A DNA stretch of 64,000 nucleotides from Acidobacteriota bacterium (lineage in GTDB: Bacteria > Acidobacteriota > Terriglobia > Acidiferrales > UBA7541). Location of the stretch: assembly GCA_003224055.1 (NCBI GenBank), contig QHYE01000043.1:18872-82871 (forward strand). The letters run 5' to 3'. The position numbers and the translations under genes are program-made. Every line of letters starts with the position of its first letter. Position 1 is the stretch's first letter. The notes beneath the pieces were generated by a model, which was given only the letters and a program-made list of their open reading frames with translations, made no database searches and had not been told where the DNA came from. Positions 51,548 through 59,513 of the stretch are shown here, piece after piece.

Positions 51548-51883
51548 TTACTCGTCGCCACCCTGAGCGGATTCTTCACCATCTTTGTAGAGATACTTGA
51601 TGACGCGCTTGAAGATGAGCAGATTGGGACTGCCCTGGCGGGTCAGCTTGATGCAATCGCGGTCATACCATTCGATCGTGCCGCGAAGCACTTCGCCATC
51701 CTGGAGCACGACGGCCATGGGGGTATGGGACTGCATCTGCTTGACCCAGTAAAAATTTTCCGCGTGAGTGGTCTCGGGCGGCGCGGGTTTCTTGCTGGGA
51801 ATCGGACCATTGTGGGGCGCGCGGGGAATGCTCGGCTCCTTGACGTCCGGAAAGCCCGGACGGAACATGCGGCGGTTCACCAT
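51548..51883 (-). CDS. hfq: Hfq-like (Sm-fold) RNA-binding protein with N-terminal extension
   Basis: 111 residues. Residues 42-101 match Hfq: ENFYWVKQMQSHTPMAVVLQDGEVLRGTIEWYDRDCIKLTRQGSPNLLIFKRVIKYLYKD, covering Sm1 (V-x-L-x-D-G-x-x-L-x-G-x-I-x-x-Y-D) and Sm2 (I-F-K-R-V-I). The classic proximal-face Y-K-H-A-I reads F-K-R-V-I. The first 41 residues are Pro/Arg/Lys-rich (FRPGFPDVKEPSIPRAPHNG) and not part of E. coli Hfq, which starts almost at the Sm fold. GGAGTA precedes ATG 51883. Likely a small-RNA chaperone, but divergent; miaA and hflX, common Hfq neighbours, are absent. Confidence 0.78.
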   Translation of the reverse strand: MVNRRMFRPGFPDVKEPSIPRAPHNGPIPSKKPAPPETTHAENFYWVKQMQSHTPMAVVLQDGEVLRGTIEWYDRDCIKLTRQGSPNLLIFKRVIKYLYKDGEESAQGGDE

Positions 51884-51998
51884 GACTACTCCTTCTAACC
51901 TAGAGGGGTCGAATATCTGTTCCTAGGATGCATGAAAAGGCTGGTGGGTTACAGTCTAGCCAAAAATATCCGCCGAGGCGCGGACGTGCCAGAACGAA

Positions 51999-53126
51999 TC
52001 AGCCGCGCGAAACGAGAGCTTGCGATGGGTCTGGCGCCAGGGATGCCGCAAGGCCATCGAGACCCAACTGGCGGTTCAGATTGCGGCGCGCTCCAGCGTA
52101 AAGTTCATCGAATCCGGCAATCGCGCGGAGAACCCAGCCGGAATCCACAAACTGGCTTAGCGACTCGAGTTCCCTCGCGAGCGGGGCGTTGCGGAGAACG
52201 GGCTCTTTGATCTTGGACGTGAGTTCGAGGAGATCGGTGAGCAAACCATAGAAGATGCTGAGCTGTTCCTCGAAGGAAGAATCGCGATCTTTGGCGAGAG
52301 CCGAGGTGTCGGCGAAAAGTTGGGCGAAGCCCTGGCCGTGTGCGGCACGTTCCAGGATGCGAAGAGCATTCCTTCGGCTTTGCGAAGCCGCTTCCACATT
52401 TATTTCCATCGCGAGGCCGGGGCTGCCTTCGGCAAGTTGCGCGGCGAGTTTGATTTCACCTGGCTTGCGATCCGTTTTGTCCTTCAGAATTTTCTCGACG
52501 GCGGCTGGAGGCAAAGGCGCAAAATGAAATTGCAGGCACCTGGATACGATGGTGGGCAGGAGAGCGTAGGGTGATGGCGCCGTGAGGATGAGGGTCGCCG
52601 AGCCAGGCGGCTCCTCGAGAATTTTCAAGAAAACGTTGGCGACATCCCAGCGCATGGTTTCTGCGCCATCGAGAATGAAAACGCGGCGGCGACCCATGGG
52701 TTGAAAGTAAGCGGCGCGCTGGACGGCGCGCAACTGGCCGACGCGCAGCATGGGACGCGCGACGGGGCTCTTCAGGCGGACGGGATCGGGCACAAGCGCC
52801 CAAACGTCGGGATGCGATTGCAGGATCAGCGGTACGCGCTCGACCGTCGCGGCGTCCGCGCTTTCGCCGCGTTCCACCAGGCCCTGCTCGATTAGTTCTT
52901 GCGGATCCGCGAGTTGGGAGATGCGCAAGCAGGTTGCGCACTCGCCGCAAGAGTCATCCGTCAAGCGTTCGCAGTTCGCGGCCTGCGCAAACATGCGCGC
53001 GAGCGTAAATTTTCCGACACCGCGAGCCCCGGTAAAGAGCAACGCATGCGGGACGCGGCCGGCGCCGAGAGCGCCGCGGAGTGCCGTGACGATGCGTTCG
53101 TTGCCGAGAAAATCGGAAAAGGCCAT
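51999..53126 (-). CDS. holB: DNA polymerase III subunit delta'
   Basis: 375 residues. Clamp-loader AAA+ subunit: FSDFLGNERIVTALRGALGAGRVPHALLFTGARGVGKFTLARMFAQA, zinc-type cysteines CERLTDDSCGECATC, the RRVFILDGAETMRWDVANVFLKILEEPPGSATLIL Walker B region, and the SRC motif in TIVSRCLQFHF. In the P-loop the residue after Lys is Phe (GKFT), not Ser/Thr, in keeping with a non-hydrolysing delta'. It starts 3 bases after tmk, the usual tmk-holB pair. Confidence 0.92.
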   Translation of the reverse strand: MAFSDFLGNERIVTALRGALGAGRVPHALLFTGARGVGKFTLARMFAQAANCERLTDDSCGECATCLRISQLADPQELIEQGLVERGESADAATVERVPLILQSHPDVWALVPDPVRLKSPVARPMLRVGQLRAVQRAAYFQPMGRRRVFILDGAETMRWDVANVFLKILEEPPGSATLILTAPSPYALLPTIVSRCLQFHFAPLPPAAVEKILKDKTDRKPGEIKLAAQLAEGSPGLAMEINVEAASQSRRNALRILERAAHGQGFAQLFADTSALAKDRDSSFEEQLSIFYGLLTDLLELTSKIKEPVLRNAPLARELESLSQFVDSGWVLRAIAGFDELYAGARRNLNRQLGLDGLAASLAPDPSQALVSRG

Positions 53127-53129
53127 TCG

Positions 53130-53831
53130 CTACCGCCCCTCGCCCGCGGCGGAAGAAAGCACGCCTTCGACCGCGGCAAGGACTTCCATCGCTATGTCTT
53201 CGGGCTCCCGCATGGCGTTGTGCGTCGCGTCAAAACATTGGATGGTGGCCCACGGGGTGTTGCGTGAGAGCGAGTCGTACATCTCGGCAGCGTCTTCCAA
53301 GTGGCGCAGGCTGGCCTCTTGCAAATCCCTTTGCGCGGAAGTGTAGCTGCGCGCGGACTTCAGGGCGACCAGCCGCTGAGCTTCCTGCGGCGGGACGCGG
53401 AGATAGACAATGAGATTTTCGCGGGGGAGGCCGTAGATTTCGTATTCGAGGTGCTCGATCCATTGCAAGAATTCAGAGCGTTGCGCGGGCGGAACGCGCG
53501 CGGTCTGATGCGCCAAATTGGAGGCGATGTAGCGATCCACGAGAACAATTTGGCCGCTGTCCAGCGCGGCTTCCAGCTTATATTTGGTTTCGAAGCGGTC
53601 CCCGGCATAGAGCATGGCCGAGAAGTGGGGATCGACCCTATCGAGCGGGCCGAGATCTCCATTGAGGAATTTGCCAACCATTTTGCCAAACCAGGAATCG
53701 TATTGCGGAAAGCCGGTGGAATAGACGGAGTGACCGCGCGCCTTGAGAGTGAGAGTCAGGATCTCGACTTGAGTGCGCTTGCCGCTGCCGTCGATGCCTT
53801 CTACGGCAATCAGTTTTCCGGGGGTGGTCAT
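53130..53831 (-). CDS. tmk: Thymidylate kinase
   Basis: 233 residues. Phosphorylates dTMP to dTDP. P-loop LIAVEGIDGSGKRTQ, the DR-Y motif LVDRYIASNLAHQ, and LPRENLIVYLRVPPQEAQRL. The segment FPQYDSWFGKMVGKFLNGDLG ... DPHFSAMLYAGDRFE indicates the longer thymidylate kinase type. It is followed by holB after 3 bases. Confidence 0.93.
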   Translation of the reverse strand: MTTPGKLIAVEGIDGSGKRTQVEILTLTLKARGHSVYSTGFPQYDSWFGKMVGKFLNGDLGPLDRVDPHFSAMLYAGDRFETKYKLEAALDSGQIVLVDRYIASNLAHQTARVPPAQRSEFLQWIEHLEYEIYGLPRENLIVYLRVPPQEAQRLVALKSARSYTSAQRDLQEASLRHLEDAAEMYDSLSRNTPWATIQCFDATHNAMREPEDIAMEVLAAVEGVLSSAAGEGR

Positions 53832-53933
53832 GTTTTAGCGTGGCCCGAAACTCAGGGGGCAATCGTCGAAACTCAGTCTAACCGCAGACACTCTGCGCTG
53901 CAACGCTGCGCGTGCTAGGATTCGGATTCGAAA

Positions 53934-54638
53934 ATGACGACAAATTCAGTGCGGGAAAATTTGCTTCGAATGCAAGAGAGAATCGCCGGCGCTGCGGCGC
54001 GAGCGGGGCGAAATGCTGATGAGATTACTCTGATTGGCGTATCCAAGACGCATCCGGCGAACGCGATACGCGAGGCTTTTGAAGCGGGTGTGCGGCACTT
54101 TGGCGAAAACCGCGTCCAGGAGTGGGAAGGGAAGCGCACTGGAACAGAAGGGCTGGCGGCGACGTGGCACCTGATTGGCCATTTGCAGAACAATAAGGCG
54201 GTGAGAGCGGCGAGACTTTTTCACAGCATTGATTCGGTGGATGATCTCGCACTGGCGCAGCGGCTGGACCGGGCACGAGTTGAGGTGGGCATACCGGAAA
54301 AACTGAGAGTCTTAATCGAAGTAAGAGTTGCGCCGGAGGAGACGAAGAGCGGCGTGGAAACTAGGGAAGCTTCAGAGCTAGCGGAAAAGATTGCGGGTCT
54401 GCCTCGACTCGAGCTTGGCGGGCTGATGTGCATTCCGCCGTTTCTAGAGCAAGCCGAAAAAGTGCGCTCGTATTTTAGGCGGCTGCGGGAATTGCGTGAC
54501 GATCTGGCGAAGACACTCGGGCTGGCGCTGCCGGTGCTGTCGATGGGAATGTCGCACGATTTTGAAGTTGCCATCGAAGAGGGCGCGACCGAGGTGCGCG
54601 TGGGCACCGCTCTGTTTGGAACCCGGATCGCTGGATAG
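53934..54638 (+). CDS. yggS: YggS/PROSC family pyridoxal-phosphate homeostasis protein
   Basis: 234 residues, single-domain PLP-binding TIM barrel. The PLP lysine is in EITLIGVSKTHPANAI; HFGENRVQEW and WHLIGHLQNNKA are family hallmarks, as are the LSMGMSHDFEVAIEEGATEVRVGTALFG phosphate-binding segment at the C-terminus. Thought to buffer free PLP and affect amino-acid pools; no enzymatic activity is established. Followed by a DUF167 gene, a frequent neighbour (yggS-yggU). Confidence 0.94.
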   Translation: MTTNSVRENLLRMQERIAGAAARAGRNADEITLIGVSKTHPANAIREAFEAGVRHFGENRVQEWEGKRTGTEGLAATWHLIGHLQNNKAVRAARLFHSIDSVDDLALAQRLDRARVEVGIPEKLRVLIEVRVAPEETKSGVETREASELAEKIAGLPRLELGGLMCIPPFLEQAEKVRSYFRRLRELRDDLAKTLGLALPVLSMGMSHDFEVAIEEGATEVRVGTALFGTRIAG

Positions 54639-54656
54639 TTGTTCGTAGAAAACGAA

Positions 54657-54950
54657 ATGGTGGAGACGCAAGAACGAGACGGGGCCGTGATTTTTTCAGT
54701 GCGGGTGCAAACGCGCGCCAGTAAGGATGAAATTGCCGGGGAGATGGGAGGCGCGCTAAAGGTACGGCTCAGAGCTCCAGCCGTGGAGGACCGTGCAAAC
54801 GAGGCGCTCGTCGAATTGCTGGCGGAGCTTTTGAAAACGTCCCGGTCGGCTGTTAGTATTCTTAGCGGCGAACGAAGCCGCGTGAAGCGAATCGAGATTC
54901 GCGGCGTGACACGGCAACAAATTCTGAATCTCTTGACGCACGAGGCGTGA
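54657..54950 (+). CDS. DUF167 family protein (YggU-like)
   Basis: 97 residues. Family core VRVQTRASKDEIAGEMGGALKVRLRAPAVEDRANEALVELLAELL, then V-S-I-L-S-G-E-R-S-R-V-K-R-I-E-I-R-G. Small alpha/beta fold of unknown role. ATG 54657 is used; TTG 54639, right after the yggS stop, would add six residues. Co-transcription with yggS is likely. Confidence 0.9.
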   Translation: MVETQERDGAVIFSVRVQTRASKDEIAGEMGGALKVRLRAPAVEDRANEALVELLAELLKTSRSAVSILSGERSRVKRIEIRGVTRQQILNLLTHEA

Positions 54951-54995
54951 AGTCCGGGCGTTGATTCGTTTTTGATCCATGGAGCGGATTCTCCG

Positions 54996-56174
54996 ATGAG
55001 TGCAGATATTCCAGGTATCCAGAGCGATCTGCGGGCGGCAAAGCTGGACGGCTGGCTTTTCTACGATTTTCGCGGGCGCGATCCGATTGCGCAGCGCATC
55101 CTGGATCTTCCCGAAGGGATGCGAACGCGAAGGTGGTTTTACTTCGTTCCCGCGAAGGGAACTCCGAAGAAGTTGGTGCACAAGATTGAGGCGCAGTCTC
55201 TCGCGGCGTTGCCGGGCGACACGCTGTATTACGCAGGCCAGGACGAACTTCGCAAAAATGTCGGGAAGATGCTCGGCCGCGCGAAGAATGTGGCGATGCA
55301 GTATTCGCCAAAGAATGCCATCCCGTACGTGGCGATGGTGGATGCGGGCACGGTTGAACAGGTGCGCGGCAGCGGCGTGAAGGTGGTGAGCTCGGCAGAC
55401 CTGGTGCAGAAATACGAAGCCTGTTGGAGCGATGAGCAACTTGCATCTCATCAATCTGCGGGCGCGGCCATTGACCGGATCGTGCGCGAGGCTTTTCAGC
55501 ATGCGGCGAAAAATGTTCGCGAAAAAAAGACGATTACGGAATACGACTTGAAGGTTTGGATTCTCCAGGAATTTGAAAACGCTGGAATTTGGACGGAGGA
55601 AGGCCCCGACATAGCGGTCAATTCGAATGCGAGTGATCCGCACTACGGTCCCACGGCGGAATCCGCTGCTCCGATCCGCGAAGGCGATTTGCTGCTGTTG
55701 GATGTTTGGGGGAAAAAGAAAACGCCTGGCAGCGTCTACTACGACATCACGTGGGTGGGCTATCTTGGCGCCAAGGTGCCGGAAAAGTACGCAAAGGTTT
55801 TTGGAATTGTCGGCGAAGCGCGCGACAAGGCTGTCGATTTGATTCTCAAGAATATTGCGGCAGGGAAGCCACTGCAGGGCTGGCAGGTGGACAAGGCGGC
55901 GCGAGGCGTGATCGAAAAAGCGGGCTACGGAAAATATTTCTTTCACCGCACCGGTCACAGCATCGGAGAAAAAGTACACGGCAACGGCGCAAACATGGAC
56001 GGACTGGAAACCCACGACGTGCGGCATTTGATTCCGCGGACTTGCACTTCGATCGAACCGGGAATCTACCTGCCGGAGTTCGGCATTCGCAGTGAACTGA
56101 ACATGTACATTGACGAGCACAAAGCTCGAGTGACGGGACCGGTCCAGAAAGAGATTCTTCCGCTGTTGGCATAA
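54996..56174 (+). CDS. M24-family metallopeptidase (Xaa-Pro aminopeptidase-like)
   Basis: 392 residues from ATG 54996 (GGAG upstream); ATG 54972 is possible. The N-terminal creatinase-like domain is followed by the pita-bread catalytic domain. The five metal ligands are visible: Asp in LLLLDVWGKK, Asp in VYYDITWVG, His in FFHRTGHSIG, Glu in TSIEPGIYLPEFG, Glu in GIRSELNMY. Predicted to cleave N-terminal residues before proline; actual substrate unknown. Two small membrane-protein genes follow. Confidence 0.9.
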   Translation: MSADIPGIQSDLRAAKLDGWLFYDFRGRDPIAQRILDLPEGMRTRRWFYFVPAKGTPKKLVHKIEAQSLAALPGDTLYYAGQDELRKNVGKMLGRAKNVAMQYSPKNAIPYVAMVDAGTVEQVRGSGVKVVSSADLVQKYEACWSDEQLASHQSAGAAIDRIVREAFQHAAKNVREKKTITEYDLKVWILQEFENAGIWTEEGPDIAVNSNASDPHYGPTAESAAPIREGDLLLLDVWGKKKTPGSVYYDITWVGYLGAKVPEKYAKVFGIVGEARDKAVDLILKNIAAGKPLQGWQVDKAARGVIEKAGYGKYFFHRTGHSIGEKVHGNGANMDGLETHDVRHLIPRTCTSIEPGIYLPEFGIRSELNMYIDEHKARVTGPVQKEILPLLA

Positions 56175-56196
56175 GGAAGATTGAGAAAGGCGAGAG

Positions 56197-56613
56197 ATGA
56201 CCGACGAAGCAGCAGCGCCGGAAGCTCCCCAAGCCGATTCCAAGCGTGAGACGTTCGCGCTCGTGATTGCAGTGGCGGGATGGATTGTGCCGGGCTTGGG
56301 CCACGCGCTTTTGAAAATGTGGGGCCGCGCGCTGGCTTGTTTCCTCACCGTGGGCCTGCTGGTGTTTTTTGGCGCCGCGATGCGCGGAAACGTTTTCACT
56401 TCGAATGCAAATGATGCGTTCGACACGCTCGGTTACTTGGCGGATCTCGGCGCGGGAACCTTTTATTTCGTCGCGAGGGCTCTGGAAACCAACGGCCCGG
56501 ACGTCTCTCGGGCGGACGGTGACTATGGAACGCGCTTCCTCGCGGCAGCGGGCGTGCTGAATCTGCTGGCGGCGCTGCACGCGTATGAAGCGGCACGAGG
56601 ACGGAAAGCGTGA
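56197..56613 (+). CDS. Small membrane protein (DUF6677-like)
   Basis: 138 residues. Acidic/Ala-rich start, then hydrophobic segments ALVIAVAGWIVPGLGHALLK and ACFLTVGLLVFFGAAMRG, then an amphipathic segment and a last helix FLAAAGVLNLLAALHAYEAARG. The W-I-V-P-G-L-G-H pattern is seen in TM2-like and DUF6677 proteins. Function unknown. Overlaps the next gene by four bases. Confidence 0.75.
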   Translation: MTDEAAAPEAPQADSKRETFALVIAVAGWIVPGLGHALLKMWGRALACFLTVGLLVFFGAAMRGNVFTSNANDAFDTLGYLADLGAGTFYFVARALETNGPDVSRADGDYGTRFLAAAGVLNLLAALHAYEAARGRKA

Positions 56614-56804
56614 GCGCGGCGATCGGATTCAGCCTGAGTCATTTGCAAGCGATGCTGCTGTTCGCGCTGGTGATTTCCATTGCGTTCGGTTTCTTGAGCC
56701 GCCGGCAGCCCGTCGAGCGCGTGAAATATATCGTGTGGTCGCTCTTCCTTTTCTTGTTGATCGGCGTGGGTATCGGCTGGGCGATGTACCCCTTCTCGCG
56801 GTGA
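56610..56804 (+). CDS. Small two-helix membrane protein, unknown
   Basis: 64 residues from GTG 56610, overlapping the previous stop (GTGA). Two hydrophobic segments, AMLLFALVISIAFGFLS and YIVWSLFLFLLIGVGIGWAMYPF, joined by a basic loop (RRQPVERVK). Coupling with the preceding gene supports it being real. No family name. Confidence 0.65.
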   Translation: MSAAIGFSLSHLQAMLLFALVISIAFGFLSRRQPVERVKYIVWSLFLFLLIGVGIGWAMYPFSR

Positions 56805-56827
56805 GAGAACGCGATTTTGCAGTTGAA

Positions 56828-56857
56828 TTGACAGAAAATTTCTGCGGATGCTATTGT
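56828..56857 (+). promoter_or_regulatory. Promoter of the truncated tRNA-Thr gene
   Basis: TTGACA (56828-56833), 18-base spacer, TATTGT (56852-56857). The tRNA 5' end begins 12 bases further, the usual distance for a tRNA promoter. Confidence 0.65.
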
Positions 56858-56868
56858 CCATAGAGCGG

Positions 56869-56905
56869 GCCGAGGTAGCTCAGTGGTAGAGCAGCCGATT
56901 CGTAA
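56869..56905 (+). pseudogene. 5' half of a tRNA-Thr(CGU) gene, cut after the anticodon loop
   Basis: Acceptor 5' strand GCCGAGG, TA, D arm GCTC-AGTGGTA-GAGC, A26, anticodon 5' strand GCCGA, loop TTCGTAA with anticodon CGT. The next five bases should be TCGGC but are ACCGC, and no variable loop, TPsiC arm or acceptor 3' strand follows. The gene is therefore broken exactly at the anticodon-loop boundary, a known attachment position for tRNA-targeting integrases (E. coli thrW is a comparable tRNA-Thr site). Confidence 0.85.
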
Positions 56906-56996
56906 ACCGCGCCAGCGCAATCTGAACAGACAGGATAGCTGAGAATTCAACAACTTAGCTGCCCATCACAGCCCATCACTACCCATCATTTCCGAT

Positions 56997-57242
56997 CTAA
57001 GAACGCAAGAAGAACGCAAATGGACGTACCTCCAACAAACGTGAAATCGCGAGCATCTGATGGACTCTGCGAGGTCGAAGACCCTTGCATGCCTGACATT
57101 CGGCGTGAAGATAGACGCAAGGCCCACCGAACAAGGCAAACTGCTCGTAAGAGCGTGCGAAATATGCATTCTGCTCAGCGATGAATCTATCCATGTTCAT
57201 GTGCTCGGCCATTCTATGATTCAAGTCAAAACTGAGCAACAT
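56997..57242 (-). CDS. Hypothetical protein, probably truncated
   Basis: 81 residues from ATG 57242, overlapping the end of the large gene at 57226-58758 by 17 bases. The first 50 residues (LLSFDLNHRMAEHMNMDRFIAEQNAYFARSYEQFALFGGPCVYLHAECQA) look like a real compact protein, with the S-Y-x-x-F-x-x-F-G-G-P-x-V-Y-x-H pattern that I associate with DUF6308-like proteins. The last 25 residues are basic and dissimilar, as if the original 3' end was lost near the broken tRNA. No assigned function. Confidence 0.45.
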   Translation of the reverse strand: MLLSFDLNHRMAEHMNMDRFIAEQNAYFARSYEQFALFGGPCVYLHAECQACKGLRPRRVHQMLAISRLLEVRPFAFFLRS

Positions 57243-58758
57243 CCGGGGGTTCACCAACGTAGGCCTTTATCTTCTTGAGCCAGCCGCGCGGATTGGCACC
57301 GTGCACGACGCGCCCCAGGTAGCCCAGGCGTTCGGCCACATTGCTTCGGTTGTCGAGAATGTGTTCCTTGGTGGTCCTCGCATAATCGGCAAGGAACACA
57401 GCCATGCTCTTAGGTTTGGCGAAAACATAGGTTGCGTGACCGAGCTCCGGAGTCTCAATGATCACACCGCGCTCCAGGTCAAAGATGTACTCCTCGCGAA
57501 ATAGATAGAAAGTTCGCGCGCGTCGGTAGAGTTGTTGGTAGAAGAAAGAATCGTAATCAGGCTGCCAGGTAATCTGAGCCACGTCGAAATCGCTCGGAAT
57601 TCCGAGTGTATCGCAGATGCGTTGAAGTTCTCTTTTCTCGATCGGTGCCTTCGCGATCTCAGCGCGGATCTTCTCAAGAGCATCCGAGTACTGACCGAAA
57701 CGGTGAAACGTCCTCCGCGCTTTCTCAATCTGTGATTGAGTGTCCATTGGCAGTTTAACTTCCACGCGGCTCGGCAACGCTGTCGCCCATTTCACAAGTT
57801 CCCATTGGCCGCGGTTCCGGCGATACTTTCCACTCAGGACGAAGGTAGCCTTCAGTTCAGCTTTCGTCCCTAGCAAGTGTTTCCACTCGTTCCAGGTTGC
57901 ATCCCAGACGAGGGGCAGTACACCCGGATCAAGGCAGACTTCGAGTTTTCGGTCCAAGTCACGATAATAGGCGCGATCGTTGTAGAAGTCACAACGCCGC
58001 AGCGGAGCCCGGAAGTGCCTATGCCGCTGTTCTGGCAGAAAAGCGAGTATGCGTTTGGTGAAGAATGCATCGCCGTTACGAGACCGTTCTCCAACGACCA
58101 GGATCGAACCGAAACCACCGTAAGGAAACACGGCAGGTGCTAGTGAATCTTTCAATAAGGCGTCATAGTAGGCGCGCAACTCCTCTTGGGCGAGGATATT
58201 AAATGCTCTCTCAAGCGCTCGGCATTCACTCTTGAGAGCGCGGGAAGCACGCAGCTCCAGATCCCGCAGCTTGAAGGCCAGTCGAAGTTCGGCGGGCGAA
58301 GCAGACGACGAAGCTTGTAGAACCTGATACAAGGTCCGCTGGCGTTCCCATTTGCCCTGACGATCTGCAACATAGAAGTAATCACGCAATGTTTCAGAGC
58401 CGATTTGAATCGAAGATATTCCGAGTTGTCCATTCAGGACTTCGGCGATGACGAAGTACTCCCCTCGTTTGTCCTGTCTGGGTTGGCTCACGTAGCCGAT
58501 CGACACCTGATAGACGTCGCGGGGTCTTGAAGCCTGCACACTCTTTCCAACATAGATCTCCGTTCCAGTATGGACAGCCGGCGTCGCAAGAGGAAAAGAG
58601 ATTTCATCTCCAACGCTGACATGAGTCGCGAGGAATGGGGAAATCAAGATCGTACTGCCGTTCGCAAAGACACATTCAATCCGCTCCGTCTTGCGCTCGA
58701 TCTTGGCGATGCGCTCACGACAGAGTGTCGATGGCGAGCTGGATGACGCCGAAGCCAT
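57226..58758 (-). CDS. Large hypothetical protein with a degenerate J domain lacking HPD
   Basis: 510 residues from ATG 58758 (AGG six bases upstream). Residues 1-135 are beta-rich. Residues 142-202 follow a DnaJ J-domain: LYQVLQASSSASPAELRLAF (helices I-II start) and ALERAFNILAQEELRAYYD (helix III and the R-x-x-Y-D end). The His-Pro-Asp tripeptide and the loop that carries it are missing, so stimulation of DnaK is unlikely. The remaining 300 residues have no recognised domain but contain many aromatic and charged residues. It is divergently transcribed from the HipA-like chimera, 144 bases away. Confidence 0.75.
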   Translation of the reverse strand: MASASSSSPSTLCRERIAKIERKTERIECVFANGSTILISPFLATHVSVGDEISFPLATPAVHTGTEIYVGKSVQASRPRDVYQVSIGYVSQPRQDKRGEYFVIAEVLNGQLGISSIQIGSETLRDYFYVADRQGKWERQRTLYQVLQASSSASPAELRLAFKLRDLELRASRALKSECRALERAFNILAQEELRAYYDALLKDSLAPAVFPYGGFGSILVVGERSRNGDAFFTKRILAFLPEQRHRHFRAPLRRCDFYNDRAYYRDLDRKLEVCLDPGVLPLVWDATWNEWKHLLGTKAELKATFVLSGKYRRNRGQWELVKWATALPSRVEVKLPMDTQSQIEKARRTFHRFGQYSDALEKIRAEIAKAPIEKRELQRICDTLGIPSDFDVAQITWQPDYDSFFYQQLYRRARTFYLFREEYIFDLERGVIIETPELGHATYVFAKPKSMAVFLADYARTTKEHILDNRSNVAERLGYLGRVVHGANPRGWLKKIKAYVGEPPDVAQF

Positions 58759-58902
58759 GTGAAACCTACGCGCGATTATAGGCCGCACTGTTTTCAAAAC
58801 ATATCGGTTGCGGTCGGCGGTTGGAACCGCCGTTCTCTAACCTTTTTCCATCAACCGCTGAAATCCAGCTTCGCACCCCAACTCAATGCCGGAGATTCGC
58901 AA

Positions 58903-59511
58903 ATGGACACTTGTGTCTCCGCGGTGCAGCACCTGCGCAGAATGCGAGGAGGATCGCAATCGCATCTTCTCCGAGCTTCAGATGGCGCCCACTATGTCAC
59001 CAAGTTCATGAACAACCCTCAACACGTCAGAGTTCTGGCAAATGAAATGTTGGCAACAAATCTTGGACTTCGGCTTGGGTTGCCGATGCCCCGCGTCGAA
59101 GTGATCGACGTGTCGGACCGGCTGATCGAAAATACCGACGATCTCCGCGTCGAGGTGGCAGGAGCCAGTATTCCGTGCAGCAGCGGCCGGCAGCTTGCCT
59201 CTCTCTATGCGGGAGGGATGGCCACTGCAGGTATTACTTTCGTCGCTGCACACTTCGATGGATCGGGCGATGACGGAGTAACCGAAGAGGTCAAGTGCTA
59301 CGACTCCGACGCCTATGCCTACGAAGAATGCGAGCCTGTCGCGCATGAGGCTTCCGATCTGCAAGAGCATTTCGAAGCGCTGGTGCCGTACGGTTACGAA
59401 AACGATGCCGGTGGGTTCGGAGATGTCGTCTTGGACGTACATAAACGGAAAATCACCGTTGAGCGCAATGACCGATTCGAGGACTACTCAACGACGACTT
59501 ACGAGGTGTAG
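58903..59511 (+). CDS. Chimeric protein: HipA-like (HipA_2) N-terminal part joined to a DUF6878-like domain
   Basis: 202 residues from ATG 58903 with GGAG eight bases upstream. Residues 4-100 resemble the start of HipA_2-type kinase-like proteins (LRRMRGGSQSHLLRASDGAHYVTKFMNNPQHVRVLANEML ... RLGLPMPRVEVIDVSD ... SIPCSSGRQ). Instead of the catalytic half, residues 104-202 read ATAGITFVAAHFDGSGDDGVTEEV ... GFGDVVLDVHKRKITVERNDRFEDYSTTTYEV, which resembles DUF6878. No kinase Asp motifs remain, so kinase activity is unlikely. Domain names are from memory of the families and need a profile search. Confidence 0.65.
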   Translation: MDTCVSAVQHLRRMRGGSQSHLLRASDGAHYVTKFMNNPQHVRVLANEMLATNLGLRLGLPMPRVEVIDVSDRLIENTDDLRVEVAGASIPCSSGRQLASLYAGGMATAGITFVAAHFDGSGDDGVTEEVKCYDSDAYAYEECEPVAHEASDLQEHFEALVPYGYENDAGGFGDVVLDVHKRKITVERNDRFEDYSTTTYEV

Positions 59512-59513
59512 CT

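Noticed and set aside
56869..56950. Complete tRNA-Thr gene
   Set aside because: After the anticodon loop the bases cannot pair with the anticodon 5' strand, and no TPsiC arm or acceptor 3' strand is found downstream.
57060..57278. 72-codon + strand frame within the island edge
   Set aside because: No ribosome-binding site or domain; the - strand frame overlapping it has a more protein-like N-terminal part and is coupled to the upstream gene.
58903..59511. Calling this gene a functional HipA kinase toxin
   Set aside because: Only the N-terminal HipA_2-like part is present; no catalytic Asp or Asp-x-Asn motif follows, and the C-terminal half is another domain.
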